This document shows positions 1 through 11,021 of a stretch of DNA of 53,684 bases, piece by piece. Location: assembly GCA_900315835.1 (NCBI GenBank), contig ONAR01000015.1, positions 1-53,684 on the forward strand, read 5' to 3'. How positions within the stretch are numbered: the stretch's first letter is position 1; the number at the start of each line of letters is the position of its first letter. A model generated the notes under the pieces. That model worked only from the letters and a program-made list of their open reading frames with translations, was not told the origin of the DNA and made no database searches. The position numbers and the translations under genes are program-made. Origin of the DNA: an uncultured Prevotella sp. GTDB lineage: Bacteria; Bacteroidota; Bacteroidia; Bacteroidales; Bacteroidaceae.

Positions 1-207
1 TCACTGAAGGCTGCATACGCAGAGGAAGGCTTCTATGTAGGTGCTGACAAGCTTGACGAACTCGTTTCGATCAAGAGCAAGGCAGAGGTTATCGCCGATA
101 TCGTCGCTTTGCTGCAGTCTCCCGCAAAGAATGTGGTCTCTGCTCTCCAATCAGGCGCAAACACTATTCATGGTGTGCTGAAGACTTTAGGCGAGCGTCC
201 TGAGTAA
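1..207 (+). CDS. rplJ: Ribosomal protein L10 (uL10), 3' end only
   Basis: The reading frame is open from the first base to TAA at 205-207 and gives the last 68 residues of a protein. The tail LGERPE, the segment ALLQSPAKNVVSALQSG and the position directly before rplL identify it as L10, which anchors L7/L12 dimers to the large subunit stalk. The start lies outside the window. An 84-base gap separates it from rplL, and the two are expected to be co-transcribed. Confidence 0.9.
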   Translation, partial: SLKAAYAEEGFYVGADKLDELVSIKSKAEVIADIVALLQSPAKNVVSALQSGANTIHGVLKTLGERPE

Positions 208-291
208 CATCCGTTGCAGAGCCTTCCGTGGCTCGGTCAACCCAAAAGTCAAAACAAACAACAATAAGAATAATTAAAAAAGAAAAATAAA

Positions 292-642
292 ATGGCAGAC
301 GTTAAAGCTATTGCAGAAGAGTTAGTAAACCTTACTGTTAAGGAAGTTAATGAGTTAGCACAGGTCCTGAAGGACGAGTATGGCATTGAGCCCGCCGCTG
401 CAGCTGTTGCAGTTGCTGCTGGTCCCGCTGCTGGTGGTGCAGCCGCCGCTGCTGAGGAGAAGACCTCTTTCGACGTGGTTCTCACCGATGTTGGCGCAAC
501 CAAGCTGCAGGTCGTAAAGGCCGTTAAGGAGGCTTGCGGTCTCGGTCTGAAGGACGCTAAGACTCTCGTTGAGAGCGCTCCTGCTACCATCAAGGAAGGC
601 CTGTCTAAGGACGAGGCTGAGAACCTTGTTGAGCTCAAGTAA
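292..642 (+). CDS. rplL: Ribosomal protein L7/L12 (bL12), unusually short C-terminus
   Basis: The N-terminal dimerisation domain ([20 protein letters not shown]), the Ala/Gly hinge at about residues 35-54 and the C-terminal domain ([22 protein letters not shown]) are typical of L7/L12, the multicopy stalk protein that recruits and activates translational GTPases. The protein has 116 residues, whereas Bacteroidales homologs as I recall them have about 124. The sequence runs SKDEAENL directly into VELK, so the usual stretch of about ten residues between them (second half of the last helix and the turn, of KKALEEAGAE type) is absent and the reading frame is kept. Either this is a real in-frame deletion or an assembly error. 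ATG follows an A-rich leader, as is normal in this phylum. Confidence 0.93.
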   Translation: MADVKAIAEELVNLTVKEVNELAQVLKDEYGIEPAAAAVAVAAGPAAGGAAAAAEEKTSFDVVLTDVGATKLQVVKAVKEACGLGLKDAKTLVESAPATIKEGLSKDEAENLVELK

Positions 643-680
643 TTTGTAGCTGTACTTTTTACTAATTTTTAATATTATTC

Positions 681-717
681 GGTTAGGATTTGCCCAGTAG
701 GTGAGTCCTAACCTTTT
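681..717 (+). terminator. Hairpin between rplL and rpoB, probable attenuator
   Basis: GGTTAGGA (681-688) pairs perfectly with TCCTAACC (706-713) around a 17-base loop and is followed by TTTTT. This is a Rho-independent terminator shape. Because rpoB follows without an obvious new promoter, it probably works as a partial terminator that lowers rpoBC expression relative to L7/L12, as is known for the rplL-rpoB junction in enterobacteria. Confidence 0.75.
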
Positions 718-777
718 TGTGTCTTTTCGACATTACACACCCCTTTTCTAAGCTGATAACGGTATATACCTTATTAT

Positions 778-3700
778 ATGTCACAAGTTGTAAATAACAG
801 AATCAATTTCGCAAGCGTCCCCAATCCGTACCCGTTTCCGGATTTCCTTGACGTGCAGCTGAAATCGTTCCGTGATTTCCTGCAGTTGGATACGCCCGCT
901 GAGGAGCGTAAGAACGACGGACTCTACAAGGTGTTCGCCGAGAACTTCCCAATTACAGACACACGAAACAATTTCGTACTGGAGTTCCTTGACTACTACA
1001 TCGATCCGCCCCGCTATTCCATCGACGAATGCCTGGAGCGCGGACTGACCTACAGCGTGCCTTTGAAGGCTAAGCTGAAGCTCTATTGCACGGATCCCGA
1101 CCATGAGGATTTCGGTACGTTCATTCAGGATGTGTTCCTTGGCACGATTCCTTACATGACCTCCAACGGCACCTTCGTCATCAACGGTGCCGAGCGCGTT
1201 GTCGTTGCCCAGTTGCACCGTTCACCCGGTGTGTTCTTCGGTCAGGGCGTGCATGCCAACGGTACGGTGCTCTACAGTGCACGTATCATTCCTTTCAAGG
1301 GCTCGTGGATTGAGTTTGCTACCGACATCAACAATGTGATGTATGCTTACATCGACCGTAAGAAGAAGTTGCCCGTTACCACGCTGCTCCGCGCCATCGG
1401 CTTCGAGAGCGATAAGGATATTCTTCAGATCTTCGACCTCGCTGAGGAAGTGAAGGTCAATGAGAAGAACCGCAAGAGCCTGATGGGTCGTAAGCTCGCT
1501 GCCCGTGTGCTGAAGAGCTGGACCGAGGACTTCGTCGATGAGGATACGGGTGAGGTCGTCAGCGTGCCGCGTAACGAGATTGTGCTCGAGCGCGAGACCG
1601 AGATTACCGAGGACAACTATGACGCTATTGTCGACGCCGGTGTCAGCTCGGTGCTCGTCCACAAGGACGCCGAGGCTGCCAACAAATACGAGATTATCTT
1701 CAACACCCTCGGTAAGGATCCCAGCAACTCTGAGATTGAGGCTGTGCGCTACATCTACCGTCAGCTGCGCAATGCTGACCCTGCTGATGACGCCAGCGCC
1801 CGCGAGGTGTTCCAGAACCTGTTCTTCTCCGACAAGCGTTACGACTTGGGCGAGGTTGGCCGTTACCGTATCAACAAGAAGCTCGGTCTGAACGTCGACC
1901 CCGACACCCGCGTGCTGACCAAGGAGGATATCATCGAGATTATCAAGTATCTCATCAACCTCATCAACAGCAATGCGTCGGTCGATGATATTGACCACCT
2001 GTCCAACCGTCGTGTGCGCACGGTGGGCGAGCAGCTGGCCAACCAGTTCTCCATCGGTCTTGCCCGTATGGCCCGCACCATCCGCGAGCGCATGAACGTG
2101 CGCGACAACGAGGTGTTCACCCCGACCGACCTTATCAATGCAAAGACTATTTCAAGCGTCATCAACTCGTTTTTCGGCACCAACCCGCTGAGCCAGTTCA
2201 TGGATCAGACCAACCCGTTGGCCGAGGTCACCCACAAGCGCCGTCTCTCGGCCCTTGGTCCTGGCGGTCTGTCGCGTGAGCGTGCAGGCTTCGAGGTGCG
2301 TGACGTACACTATACCCACTACGGCCGTCTCTGTCCTATCGAGTCGCCTGAAGGACCTAACATCGGTCTGATTTCCTCACTCTGTACCTACGCCACCATC
2401 AACGAGCTGGGCTTCATCGAGACGCCCTACCGTAAGGTGGAGAACAGTAAGGTGGACCTCGACAACAACGATGTTGTCTACCTCACGGCAGAGGAAGAGG
2501 ACGGTAAGCTCATCGCTCAGGGTAACGCACCGCTCAACCCCGACGGCACATTCAAGCGCGATGTGGTGCACTGCCGTCTGGCCGCCGACTTCCCCGTGGT
2601 CACTCCTGAGAATGTCGACCTCATGGATGTCTCGCCGCAGCAGATTGCCTCTGTCTCGGCCAGCCTCATTCCGTTCTTGGAGCATGACGATGGTCACCGC
2701 GCCCTGATGGGATGTAACATGATGCGTCAGGCCGTGCCTCTGCTCCACAACGACGCGCCTATCGTTGGTACCGGTCTTGAGAAGCAGGTCTGCGAGGACA
2801 GCCGTACGATGATTGTCGCTGAGGGCGACGGCGTGATCGACTATGTCGACGCCACCACCATCCGCATCCTCTACGACCGCTCCGAGGACGACGAGTTTGT
2901 CAGCTTCGAGCCGGCACTGAAGGAATACCGCATTCCGAAGTTCCGCCGCACCAACCAGAACATGACCATCGACCTGCGTCCTATCTGTAACAAGGGTCAG
3001 CGTGTGAAGAAGGGTGATATCCTCACCGAGGGCTATGCCACCGAGAACGGTGAGCTGGCACTGGGCCGTAACCTCCTCGTGGCTTACATGCCGTGGAAGG
3101 GTTACAACTACGAGGATGCCGTCGTGATTTCCGAGCGTATGGTGCGCGAGGATATCCTCACCTCTGTCCACGTGGATGAGTATTCGCTCGATGTACGTGA
3201 GACCAAGCGCGGCGTCGAGGTGTTCACCAACGATATCCCCAACGTCAGCGAGGAGGCCACCAAGGACCTCGACGACAACGGTATCATCCGTGTCGGCGCT
3301 CGTGTGGAGCCGGGTGACATCATGATTGGTAAGATTTCGCCTAAGGGCGAGAGCGATCCCTCACCTGAGGAGAAGTTGCTTCGCGCCATCTTCGGCGACA
3401 AGGCCGGCGACGTGAAGGATTCTTCCTTGAAGGCCAATCCTTCGCTCAGCGGTGTGGTCATCGACAAGAAGCTCTTCTCGCGTGCCATCAAGACCCGTGA
3501 GACGAAGAAGCAGGATAAGGTGACGCTCGCCAAGATTGACGAGGAGTATGAGGCTAAGGAGGACGAGCTGAAGAACATGCTCGTCGACAAGCTCATGGAG
3601 CTTACCGAGGACAAGGTCTGCCAGGGCGTGAAGGACTATACCGACGCCGAGATCATCACCAAGGGCAGCAAGTTCACTGTTCCTGCCCTGAAGAACCTCG

Positions 3701-4587
3701 AGTACGACGGCATCCAGAGCAATGGCTGGACCGACGACGCCCACACCAACAGCCTTATCCAGCGCCTTATCGTCAACTATATGCGTAAGGCCAAGCAGCT
3801 CGAGGCTGAGCTGAGCCGCCGTAAGTTCGCCATCACCATCGGTGACGACCTGCCCTCCGGCGTGCTGAAGATGGCAAAGGTGTATATCGCCAAGAAGCGT
3901 AAGATTCAAGTGGGTGATAAGCTCGCCGGACGCCATGGTAACAAGGGTATCGTATCGAAGATTGTACGCACCGAGGATATGCCGTTCCTGGCCGACGGTC
4001 GTCCTGTCGACCTCGTGCTTAACCCTATGGGTGTGCCGTCTCGTATGAACCTCGGTCAGATCTTCGAGGCCATCCTTGGTGCTGCCGGTAAGAAGCTCGG
4101 CGTGAAGTTCGCTACGCCTATCTTCGACGGTGCTAAGCTTGACGACCTGAAGGAGTGGACCGACAAGGCCGGACTGCCCAACCTCTGCTCAACGACCGTG
4201 TACGACGGTGAGACCGGTGAGCCCTTCGACCAGAAGGCTACCGTGGGTATCACCTACTTCCTTAAGCTCGGTCACATGGTTGAGGATAAGATGCACGCCC
4301 GTTCCATCGGTCCGTACAGCCTCATTACCCAGCAGCCGCTCGGCGGTAAGGCTCAGTTCGGTGGTCAGCGTTTCGGTGAGATGGAGGTCTGGGCCCTCGA
4401 GGGCTTCGGTGCCAGCCATGCACTTCAGGAAATGCTTACCGTCAAGAGTGATGATGTCAACGGCCGCTCCAAGGCTTACGAGGCCATCGTCAAGGGTGAC
4501 CCGATGCCGGCTGCCGGTATTCCTGAGTCGCTTAATGTGCTGCTGCATGAGTTGCGCGGCCTTGGCTTGAGCATCAAGATGGAATAA
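778..4587 (+). CDS. rpoB: RNA polymerase beta subunit
   Basis: This 1269-residue protein is the beta subunit of RNA polymerase, forming one half of the catalytic cleft. It starts [14 protein letters not shown] and ends with the conserved [17 protein letters not shown] block and LGLSIKME. The rifampicin-binding cluster (about residues 475-500) reads [20 protein letters not shown], with the Asp, His and Ser positions that commonly mutate to resistance all in wild-type form, so sensitivity is expected at this site. It lies between rplL and rpoC in the usual order; length and motif order are normal. Minus-strand frames overlapping it are shadows. Confidence 0.99.
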   Translation: MSQVVNNRINFASVPNPYPFPDFLDVQLKSFRDFLQLDTPAEERKNDGLYKVFAENFPITDTRNNFVLEFLDYYIDPPRYSIDECLERGLTYSVPLKAKLKLYCTDPDHEDFGTFIQDVFLGTIPYMTSNGTFVINGAERVVVAQLHRSPGVFFGQGVHANGTVLYSARIIPFKGSWIEFATDINNVMYAYIDRKKKLPVTTLLRAIGFESDKDILQIFDLAEEVKVNEKNRKSLMGRKLAARVLKSWTEDFVDEDTGEVVSVPRNEIVLERETEITEDNYDAIVDAGVSSVLVHKDAEAANKYEIIFNTLGKDPSNSEIEAVRYIYRQLRNADPADDASAREVFQNLFFSDKRYDLGEVGRYRINKKLGLNVDPDTRVLTKEDIIEIIKYLINLINSNASVDDIDHLSNRRVRTVGEQLANQFSIGLARMARTIRERMNVRDNEVFTPTDLINAKTISSVINSFFGTNPLSQFMDQTNPLAEVTHKRRLSALGPGGLSRERAGFEVRDVHYTHYGRLCPIESPEGPNIGLISSLCTYATINELGFIETPYRKVENSKVDLDNNDVVYLTAEEEDGKLIAQGNAPLNPDGTFKRDVVHCRLAADFPVVTPENVDLMDVSPQQIASVSASLIPFLEHDDGHRALMGCNMMRQAVPLLHNDAPIVGTGLEKQVCEDSRTMIVAEGDGVIDYVDATTIRILYDRSEDDEFVSFEPALKEYRIPKFRRTNQNMTIDLRPICNKGQRVKKGDILTEGYATENGELALGRNLLVAYMPWKGYNYEDAVVISERMVREDILTSVHVDEYSLDVRETKRGVEVFTNDIPNVSEEATKDLDDNGIIRVGARVEPGDIMIGKISPKGESDPSPEEKLLRAIFGDKAGDVKDSSLKANPSLSGVVIDKKLFSRAIKTRETKKQDKVTLAKIDEEYEAKEDELKNMLVDKLMELTEDKVCQGVKDYTDAEIITKGSKFTVPALKNLEYDGIQSNGWTDDAHTNSLIQRLIVNYMRKAKQLEAELSRRKFAITIGDDLPSGVLKMAKVYIAKKRKIQVGDKLAGRHGNKGIVSKIVRTEDMPFLADGRPVDLVLNPMGVPSRMNLGQIFEAILGAAGKKLGVKFATPIFDGAKLDDLKEWTDKAGLPNLCSTTVYDGETGEPFDQKATVGITYFLKLGHMVEDKMHARSIGPYSLITQQPLGGKAQFGGQRFGEMEVWALEGFGASHALQEMLTVKSDDVNGRSKAYEAIVKGDPMPAAGIPESLNVLLHELRGLGLSIKME

Positions 4588-4594
4588 AGTAATT

Positions 4595-4738
4595 AGTTTT
4601 TGAGTTTTTGAGTTTTTAAGTTTTTGAGCGCCTCATGTGGCCTGCGTTTCAACAATGGCCCGACAGCCGGCAACGGCCGGGGAGCTCAGACACATTAAAG
4701 CTAAAAGACTAAGGAACTAAAAAACTAATAAACTACAT
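4595..4738. repeat. Inverted octamer-repeat element between rpoB and rpoC
   Basis: Four tandem octamers of AGTTTTTG type (4595-4626) are followed by a GC-rich centre containing CCGGCAACGGCCGG (about 4667-4680) and then by five tandem octamers of the complementary type (AGCTAAAA, GACTAAGG, AACTAAAA, AACTAATA, AACTACAT; 4699-4738). The two arms can pair as a long imperfect stem. An element of the same design lies between rpsN and rpsH (23983-24112). It fills nearly all of the 158-base rpoB-rpoC gap and leaves no room for another gene. Confidence 0.75.
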
Positions 4739-4745
4739 AAAGAAT

Positions 4746-7700
4746 ATGGCTTTCAAGAAAGATACAAAAGTTAAAACGAATTTCTCGAAGATTACCATTA
4801 GTCTTGCCTCTCCCGAGGAGATTAAGGAAAATTCGTATGGTGAGGTCACCAAGCCGGAGACCATCAACTACCGCACCTACAAGCCGGAGCGCGATGGTCT
4901 GTTCTGCGAGCGCATCTTCGGTCCTACGAAGGACTATGAGTGCGCCTGCGGAAAGTACAAGCGCATCCGCTACAAGGGCATCGTCTGCGACCGATGCGGT
5001 GTTGAGGTCACCGAGAAGAAGGTGCGCCGTGAGCGTAGCGGACACATCGAGCTCGTTGTTCCCGTAGCCCACATCTGGTATTTCCGCTCACTGCCCAACA
5101 AGATTGGTTACCTGTTAGGACTGCCCACCAAGAACCTTGATGCGGTCATCTATTACGAGAAATATATTGTCGTCAAGCCCGGTAAGCTCGCCGGCGTCAA
5201 AGATCCCGAGACGGGTGAGGAAATCAACGGTTCACACAAGATGGATCTGCTCACCGAGGAGGAGTACCTCGACATCGTCGATAACCGCCTTGATGAGAAC
5301 AACGACCTGCTCGAAGAGAGCGACCCGATGAAGTTCGTGGCCAAGATGGGTGCCGAGGCTATCCTCGACCTGCTCCACGAACTCTCTGAGGAGGACGACA
5401 AGGGCATCAGCGGTCTCGACCGCCTGAGCTATGAGCTCCGCGACCGCGCCAACAACGACTCGTCGCAGATGCGTAAGACCGAGGCCCTGAAGCGTCTGCA
5501 GGTGGTGGAGGCTTTCCGTTCGTCGAAGAACGTGAACAAGCCCGAGTGGATGATTATGAAGATTATCCCCGTCATTCCGCCAGACCTGCGCCCGCTCGTG
5601 CCGCTGGATGGTGGCCGTTTCGCCACATCCGACCTCAACGACCTTTACCGTCGCGTCATCATCCGTAACAACCGTCTGAAGCGACTCATCGAGATCAAGG
5701 CTCCTGAGGTGATTCTCCGCAATGAGAAACGTATGCTGCAGGAGGCCGTCGACTCACTGTTCGACAACAGCCGTAAGGCCAGCGCCGTGAAGAGCGAGAG
5801 CAACCGTCCGTTGAAGTCGCTGTCCGACTCACTCAAGGGTAAGCAGGGCCGCTTCCGTCAGAACCTGCTCGGTAAGCGTGTCGACTACTCCGCACGTTCG
5901 GTGATCGTCGTCGGTCCTGAACTGAAGATGGGTGAGTGCGGTCTGCCTAAACTCATGGCAGCCGAACTGTATAAGCCGTTCATCATCCGTAAGCTCATCG
6001 AGCGCGGTATCGTGAAGACCGTCAAGAGCGCTAAGCGTATCGTTGACCGCCGCGAGCCCGTCATCTGGGATATCCTCGAGAACGTGATGAAGGGTCACCC
6101 CGTGCTGCTCAACCGTGCACCGACGCTTCACCGTCTGTCAGTGCTCGCCTTCCAGCCGAAGCTCATCGAGGGTAAGGCCATTCAGCTGCACCCGTTGGCT
6201 TGTACGCCGTTCAACGCCGACTTCGATGGTGACCAGATGGCTGTCCACCTTCCGTTAAGCAATGAGGCCGTGCTCGAGGCACAGATCCTGATGCTTCAGA
6301 GCCACAACATCCTCAACCCTGCCAATGGTGCTCCTGTCACCGTTCCTTCACAGGATATGGTGCTCGGACTTTACTATATCACCAAGATTCGCCCGGGTGC
6401 AAAGGGCGAGGGCCTCACATTCTACGGTCCCGAGGAAGCTATCGTCGCCTTCAACGAGAAGCGCTGCGATGAGCACGCTCAGGTGAAGTGCCTCGTCGAC
6501 GACATCGTCGACGGACAGCCCGTGAAGCACATCGTCGAGACAACGGTCGGACGTATTATCGTCAACCAGATTATCCCCGACGAGTTGGGCTTCTTCAATG
6601 GCATCATCTCTAAGAAGTCATTGCGTCAGCTCATCTCCGACGTGATCAAGAAGGTGGGTATGGCCCGCGCCTGCACCTTCCTTGACGGTATCAAGAACCT
6701 TGGTTACCGCATGTCTTACCTCGCCGGTCTCTCGTTCAACCTCGACGACATCATCGTGCCGCCAGAGAAGGCAGAGATTGTGAAGAAGGGTCAGGATGAG
6801 GTTGACGAGGTGACTGCCAACTTCGATATGGGTCTTATCACGGATAAGGAGCGTTACAACCAGGTCATCGATGCCTGGACCCACGTCAACGACAACCTGA
6901 AGAAGGCTGTGATGAAGCACATGACCGAGGCCGACCAGGGCTTCAACGCTGTGTTCATGATGCTTGACTCCGGTGCGCGTGGTTCTGCCGACCAGATTGC
7001 TCAGCTCGCCGGTATGCGTGGTCTGATGGCCAAGCCGCAGAAGGCCGGTGCCGAGGGCAACTCCATCATTGAGAACCCTATTCTGAACAACCTGAAGGAA
7101 GGCATGTCGGTGCAGGAGTACTTCATTGCCTCTCACGGTGCCCGTAAGGGTCTTGCCGATACCGCTATGAAGACGGCTGATGCCGGATACCTCACCCGTC
7201 GTCTGGTCGACGTCTCTCACGACGTGATCATCACCGAGGAGGACTGCGGTACGCTCCGTGGCCTCGAGTGCCGCGCGCTGAAAGATGGCGATGACGTCAT
7301 CTCCACCCTGGGCGAGCGCATCCTTGGCCGCGTGTCGGTTCACGATGTGATCAACCCCCATACCAATGAGGTGATTGTCAATGCCGGTGAGGAGATTACC
7401 GAGGACAAGGCCGACGCCATTGAGAATGCCGGCATCGAGATGGTTGAGATCCGTTCGGTGCTCACCTGCGAGAGCAAGAAGGGCGTCTGCCGTAAGTGCT
7501 ACGGCCGCAACCTTGCCACTTCGAAGATGGTGCAGCTCGGTGAGGCTGTCGGTGTGATTGCCGCACAGGCTATCGGTGAGCCGGGTACACAGCTGACGCT
7601 CCGTACCTTCCACTCCGGTGGTGTGGCCGAGAACGCTGCTGCCAACGCCTCCATCAAGTCGAAATACGACGCTAAACTGAAGTTCGACGGTCTGCGTACC

Positions 7701-9107
7701 GTACCGTTCGTCGATAAGAGCGGCGAGCAGGACATCCCCTGTCAGATGGTCGTCAGCCGTCTGGCTGAGGTGCAGTTCGTTGACCCGAATACCGATATCA
7801 CCCTCGCAACGCTCAACGTGCCTTACGGTTCGTCGCTGTTCTTCAAGGCTGGCGATGAGGTGAAGGTCGGCGACGTCATCTGCCGTTGGGACCCGTTCAA
7901 CGCCGTCATCGTGTCGGAGTACGCCGGTACCATTCGCTTCCAGAACGTCATCGAAGGCTCCACCTATAAGGCTGAGACCGATGAGACTTCGGGTATGACC
8001 GATCGCATCATCATTGAGTCGAAGGACCACGACATCGTGCCTACGGCTGACATCCTCGACGAGAACGGCGAGGTGCTGGGTACTTACAACTTCCCTGTAG
8101 GCGGTCACATCGCCAACATCGAGGACGGTCAGAAGATCTCTACCGGTGAGACCCTTATCCGCATCCCGCGTTCAGTGTTCAATGCCGGTGGTATCACCGG
8201 TGGTCTGCCTCGTGTGCAGGAGCTCTTCGAGGCCCGCAACCCGTCAAGTCCCGCTGTCGTATCTGAAATCGACGGTGAGGTGTCGATGGGTAAGCTCAAG
8301 CGCGGTAACCGTGAGATCATCATCACGTCGAAGACCGGTGAGCAGCGTAAGTACCTCGTGCCACTGTCGCGTCAGATCCTCGTTCAGGAGCACGACGCCG
8401 TGCGTGCAGGTACCGCCCTGTCCGATGGTGAGATTACGCCGAGCGACATCCTCGCCATCAAGGGTCCCACCGCTGTGCAGGAGTACATCGTCAACGAGGT
8501 GCAGAACGTCTACCGTCTGCAGGGTGTGAAGATCAACGATAAGCACTTCGAGATTATCGTCCGTCAGATGATGCGTAAGGTGCGCATCGACGACCCGGGC
8601 GACACCTCATTCCTCGAGCAGGATCTGGTCGACAAGCTCGACTTCGCCGACGAGAACGACCGCATCTGGGGTAAGAAGGTGGTCACCGACGCCGGCGACA
8701 GCGACAACCTCGTCAAGGGTCAGATTGTCTCAGCCCGCAAGCTGCGCGATGAGAACTCGAGCCTGAAGCGCCGCGACCTCAAGCCTGTCCAGGTGCGCGA
8801 TGCCGTGCCCGCTACCTCTACCCAGGTACTGCAGGGTATCACCCGCGCCGCCCTCGGTACGAAGAGCTTCATGAGTGCCGCCTCCTTCCAGGAAACCACG
8901 AAGGTGCTCTGCGAGGCTGCCATCCGCGGTAAGGTCGACCACCTCGAGGGCATGAAGGAGAACGTGATCTGCGGTCACCTCATCCCCGCCGGTACCGGTG
9001 TGCGCCAGTTCGACAAGCTCATCGTCGGCTCCAAGGAGGAGTATGAGCGCATGCAGGCCAACAAGAAGAATGTGCTTGACTTCGCCCAGTCCACTGAGAA
9101 CAACTAA
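4746..9107 (+). CDS. rpoC: RNA polymerase beta' subunit
   Basis: This 1453-residue protein is the beta' subunit, which carries the active-site magnesium. An N-terminal zinc finger is seen at about residues 66-85 ([10 protein letters not shown]...CDRCG), the catalytic loop NADFDGDQ at about 488-496, and the second zinc site ([11 protein letters not shown]) near 908-919. The trigger-loop region around LRTFHSGG is present. The protein is slightly longer than the enterobacterial one, as is usual for Bacteroidetes. It is transcribed with rpoB. Its last codons sit inside a 25-bp tandem duplication that continues past the stop. Confidence 0.99.
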   Translation: MAFKKDTKVKTNFSKITISLASPEEIKENSYGEVTKPETINYRTYKPERDGLFCERIFGPTKDYECACGKYKRIRYKGIVCDRCGVEVTEKKVRRERSGHIELVVPVAHIWYFRSLPNKIGYLLGLPTKNLDAVIYYEKYIVVKPGKLAGVKDPETGEEINGSHKMDLLTEEEYLDIVDNRLDENNDLLEESDPMKFVAKMGAEAILDLLHELSEEDDKGISGLDRLSYELRDRANNDSSQMRKTEALKRLQVVEAFRSSKNVNKPEWMIMKIIPVIPPDLRPLVPLDGGRFATSDLNDLYRRVIIRNNRLKRLIEIKAPEVILRNEKRMLQEAVDSLFDNSRKASAVKSESNRPLKSLSDSLKGKQGRFRQNLLGKRVDYSARSVIVVGPELKMGECGLPKLMAAELYKPFIIRKLIERGIVKTVKSAKRIVDRREPVIWDILENVMKGHPVLLNRAPTLHRLSVLAFQPKLIEGKAIQLHPLACTPFNADFDGDQMAVHLPLSNEAVLEAQILMLQSHNILNPANGAPVTVPSQDMVLGLYYITKIRPGAKGEGLTFYGPEEAIVAFNEKRCDEHAQVKCLVDDIVDGQPVKHIVETTVGRIIVNQIIPDELGFFNGIISKKSLRQLISDVIKKVGMARACTFLDGIKNLGYRMSYLAGLSFNLDDIIVPPEKAEIVKKGQDEVDEVTANFDMGLITDKERYNQVIDAWTHVNDNLKKAVMKHMTEADQGFNAVFMMLDSGARGSADQIAQLAGMRGLMAKPQKAGAEGNSIIENPILNNLKEGMSVQEYFIASHGARKGLADTAMKTADAGYLTRRLVDVSHDVIITEEDCGTLRGLECRALKDGDDVISTLGERILGRVSVHDVINPHTNEVIVNAGEEITEDKADAIENAGIEMVEIRSVLTCESKKGVCRKCYGRNLATSKMVQLGEAVGVIAAQAIGEPGTQLTLRTFHSGGVAENAAANASIKSKYDAKLKFDGLRTVPFVDKSGEQDIPCQMVVSRLAEVQFVDPNTDITLATLNVPYGSSLFFKAGDEVKVGDVICRWDPFNAVIVSEYAGTIRFQNVIEGSTYKAETDETSGMTDRIIIESKDHDIVPTADILDENGEVLGTYNFPVGGHIANIEDGQKISTGETLIRIPRSVFNAGGITGGLPRVQELFEARNPSSPAVVSEIDGEVSMGKLKRGNREIIITSKTGEQRKYLVPLSRQILVQEHDAVRAGTALSDGEITPSDILAIKGPTAVQEYIVNEVQNVYRLQGVKINDKHFEIIVRQMMRKVRIDDPGDTSFLEQDLVDKLDFADENDRIWGKKVVTDAGDSDNLVKGQIVSARKLRDENSSLKRRDLKPVQVRDAVPATSTQVLQGITRAALGTKSFMSAASFQETTKVLCEAAIRGKVDHLEGMKENVICGHLIPAGTGVRQFDKLIVGSKEEYERMQANKKNVLDFAQSTENN

Positions 9108-9141
9108 TCAGATATTCACTGAGAACAGTTAATCAGATATT
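9092..9141. repeat. 25-bp tandem duplication across the rpoC stop codon
   Basis: CACTGAGAACAACTAATCAG (9092 onward, unit to 9116) is followed at once by a second copy (9117-9141) with two base differences (AACAACTAA against AACAGTTAA). The first copy holds the last codons and stop of rpoC; the second is untranslated. It looks like a recent local duplication. Confidence 0.85.
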
Positions 9142-9162
9142 CTGATTCATCATTATAACGAT

Positions 9163-9200
9163 AACGGGTGAGTCGCTTCATGCGGCTCACCCGTTTCGTC
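9163..9200. terminator. Terminator after rpoC, probably bidirectional
   Basis: AACGGGTGAG (9163-9172) pairs perfectly with CTCACCCGTT (9186-9195); a further TCGC/GCGG can partly pair inside. The 3' side continues TTTCGTCTTC and the 5' side is preceded by an A-rich stretch, so it can end rpoC transcription and also the convergent minus-strand gene at 9254. Confidence 0.85.
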
Positions 9201-9253
9201 TTCTTGATTCTTGTCCTTTTCTACATCGACATTGAGCTAAGTGGGAACTATTT

Positions 9254-10813
9254 TTATTCGATCTTCCACGCTTTTAGCGTCCTGTCCTCAGTAGAGAAGT
9301 TGATGGCGACCTTCACCACCTTGCGGCCATCGGACTGGTAAGGAATCGTGTAGTCCTTTTCGTCGATCTGCCTTAGCGCTTTGTCAAGGTCGCCGTTCAT
9401 TTTCAGTTCCATCACATAGATGCTCGTGTCGGTCTTGATGAGAATGTCCAGACGCCCCTTTGCATTGCGCACCTGCGACTCGACATAGACATTGAGCAGA
9501 GAGAACATCACGTAGAGCATCGCGGTGAAGTGGCCCTCCGTGGTCGGCGCATCCTTGAGCGTATTCTCCTGATAGGGAATCGTAGTGAGGAATTCCTGCA
9601 TTGCCTTGAGGCAGCCGTCCATATCGTCCTTGCGCAGAGCCAAATACATCTGAACCACAGTGTTTCCCGCCTCCAAAGTGTTGGTGTGAACATAGTAGGG
9701 GACGAGGATGCGCATTAACCCCACTTTCACCTCCTCGTTGGGATAGCCAAGGGTGTAGCGATCAATGATTGGGTCATAGCTTTTTATCGTAATGTAGCCG
9801 CTTTGATAGAACAGCGGCAGGATGGACTGCATGTTCTCCGTGGGCTGGTCGAAGTCGGTTGCAAACGCTTCGCTGCCGTCAATCTTTGTGATGTCGGCGT
9901 GGAAATGCTTGAGCATGTTGACCAGAAACGTCGGGGTACCCGTAGAGAACCAGTAGTTGTCGAAGTCGCAGTTATCCATAGCCGAGAGCAGGCTGAAGGG
10001 ATTGTAGACGCCCGGACTCTTGTGTGCGAAATGGTAGCCGTCGTAAGTTCGTGCGAGCTTTGCCAGAACCTGTTCAGAGGTCATCTCGTTTTCTTCGCCC
10101 AGCGCCCGTATGCCTTCCTGGAAGTTGTCCTCCAGTTCCTTCTGCGTGATGCCGCATATTGCGGCATATTGCGGCTTCATGGAGATATTTTTCAGGTTGT
10201 TGAGCTGCGAGAAGATGCTGAGCTGCGAGAACTTCGTGATGCCTGTGATGAAGACAAAGCGGAGATAGGGGTCGAGTTTCTTAATTGGGGAATAAAAGGA
10301 CTGTAGCGCTGTTCGCATCTTCTCGAGGCGTTCTGGATCATGAAGAACGGTCAGCAGAGGCGCATCATACTCGTCGATGAGTACAACAACCTGTTTGCCG
10401 GTACGCTTGTAGATACGCTCCACGAGTTCCTTAAAACGCGTTGCCAGATTATCAGCCGTTTTCACCACGCCATAGGTTTCCTCCATAGAGGCCAGAGAGG
10501 AATTGACACTATCCTCAAAATCCTCTACAGTGCCTTTCTTAATGTCGCTCAGGTCAAAGTGCAGCACAGGGTATTGCTTCCACTCCTTCTCCAGCTTCTC
10601 GATGGCGAGACCCTTGAACAGGTCTTTGCGGCCGGAGAAGTAGGCTTCTAACGTACTCGTGAGCAATGACTTGCCAAAACGACGGGGACGGGAGAGAAAC
10701 ACATATTGGCCTGGATGTGTGACTTCATATATATATTTCGTCTTGTCAACATACAAGTATCCGCCTTCGCGAATCTTGTCGAATGTCTGAATGCCAATTG
10801 GATAGTTTACCAT
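9254..10813 (-). CDS. AAA-ATPase-like protein with C-terminal PD-(D/E)XK nuclease-like domain
   Basis: The 519-residue protein belongs to the family with an N-terminal AAA-ATPase-like domain (PF09820 type) and a C-terminal PD-(D/E)XK domain (PF08011, DUF1703 type), abundant in Bacteroidetes and of unknown role. A P-loop-like SRPRRFGKSLL lies at residues 41-51, Walker B VVLIDEYD at 143-150, and a nuclease-like core with Asp456 and ELK at 469-471. I chose the ATG at 10813 over the TTG at 10834 because family members start MVNYPIG-like, and because the TTG falls inside the likely promoter. It is alone on its strand, convergent with rpoC and divergent from the lipoprotein gene. A defence or mobile-DNA role is only a guess. 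Confidence 0.88.
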   Translation of the reverse strand: MVNYPIGIQTFDKIREGGYLYVDKTKYIYEVTHPGQYVFLSRPRRFGKSLLTSTLEAYFSGRKDLFKGLAIEKLEKEWKQYPVLHFDLSDIKKGTVEDFEDSVNSSLASMEETYGVVKTADNLATRFKELVERIYKRTGKQVVVLIDEYDAPLLTVLHDPERLEKMRTALQSFYSPIKKLDPYLRFVFITGITKFSQLSIFSQLNNLKNISMKPQYAAICGITQKELEDNFQEGIRALGEENEMTSEQVLAKLARTYDGYHFAHKSPGVYNPFSLLSAMDNCDFDNYWFSTGTPTFLVNMLKHFHADITKIDGSEAFATDFDQPTENMQSILPLFYQSGYITIKSYDPIIDRYTLGYPNEEVKVGLMRILVPYYVHTNTLEAGNTVVQMYLALRKDDMDGCLKAMQEFLTTIPYQENTLKDAPTTEGHFTAMLYVMFSLLNVYVESQVRNAKGRLDILIKTDTSIYVMELKMNGDLDKALRQIDEKDYTIPYQSDGRKVVKVAINFSTEDRTLKAWKIE

Positions 10814-10831
10814 AGTTGCGCTATTTTTCCA

Positions 10832-10862
10832 CAAACTTAATCAATTTCCATGAGATTGCCAA
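10832..10862 (-). promoter_or_regulatory. Promoter of the AAA-ATPase/nuclease gene
   Basis: On the minus strand TTGG (10862-10859), a 19-base spacer and TAAGTTTG (10839-10832) match the Bacteroidetes pattern TTTG-N19-21-TAnnTTTG. The implied start leaves a leader of roughly a dozen bases before the ATG at 10813. Confidence 0.55.
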
Positions 10863-10984
10863 GGAAAAAGATAAAATTCAATGATGTGTGGTTTAAACTT
10901 GTATAATGAATATCCTGTGTACCCCTCATTTCCCTCCTCCCGTTAAATATCGTGAATTTAAAACTAATCAATCGGGTTTTGCGT

Positions 10985-10992
10985 TATCTTTG
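10985..10992 (+). promoter_or_regulatory. Promoter -7 box of the alanine-rich lipoprotein gene
   Basis: TATCTTTG fits the Bacteroidetes -7 consensus TAnnTTTG and lies 29 bases before the ATG. No good -33 TTTG is seen at the usual distance, so the call rests on the -7 box and position. Confidence 0.55.
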
Positions 10993-11021
10993 CAGCATAA
11001 ACGCTTTTAAATTTTACGATT

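Noticed and set aside
1222-1998. Long minus-strand frames inside rpoB and rpoC
   Set aside because: Antisense shadows typical of GC-rich third positions; no family resemblance.
9108-9253. tRNA or other RNA gene after rpoC
   Set aside because: Only a tandem duplication and a terminator are seen; no cloverleaf-like sequence was found here or in the other gaps.
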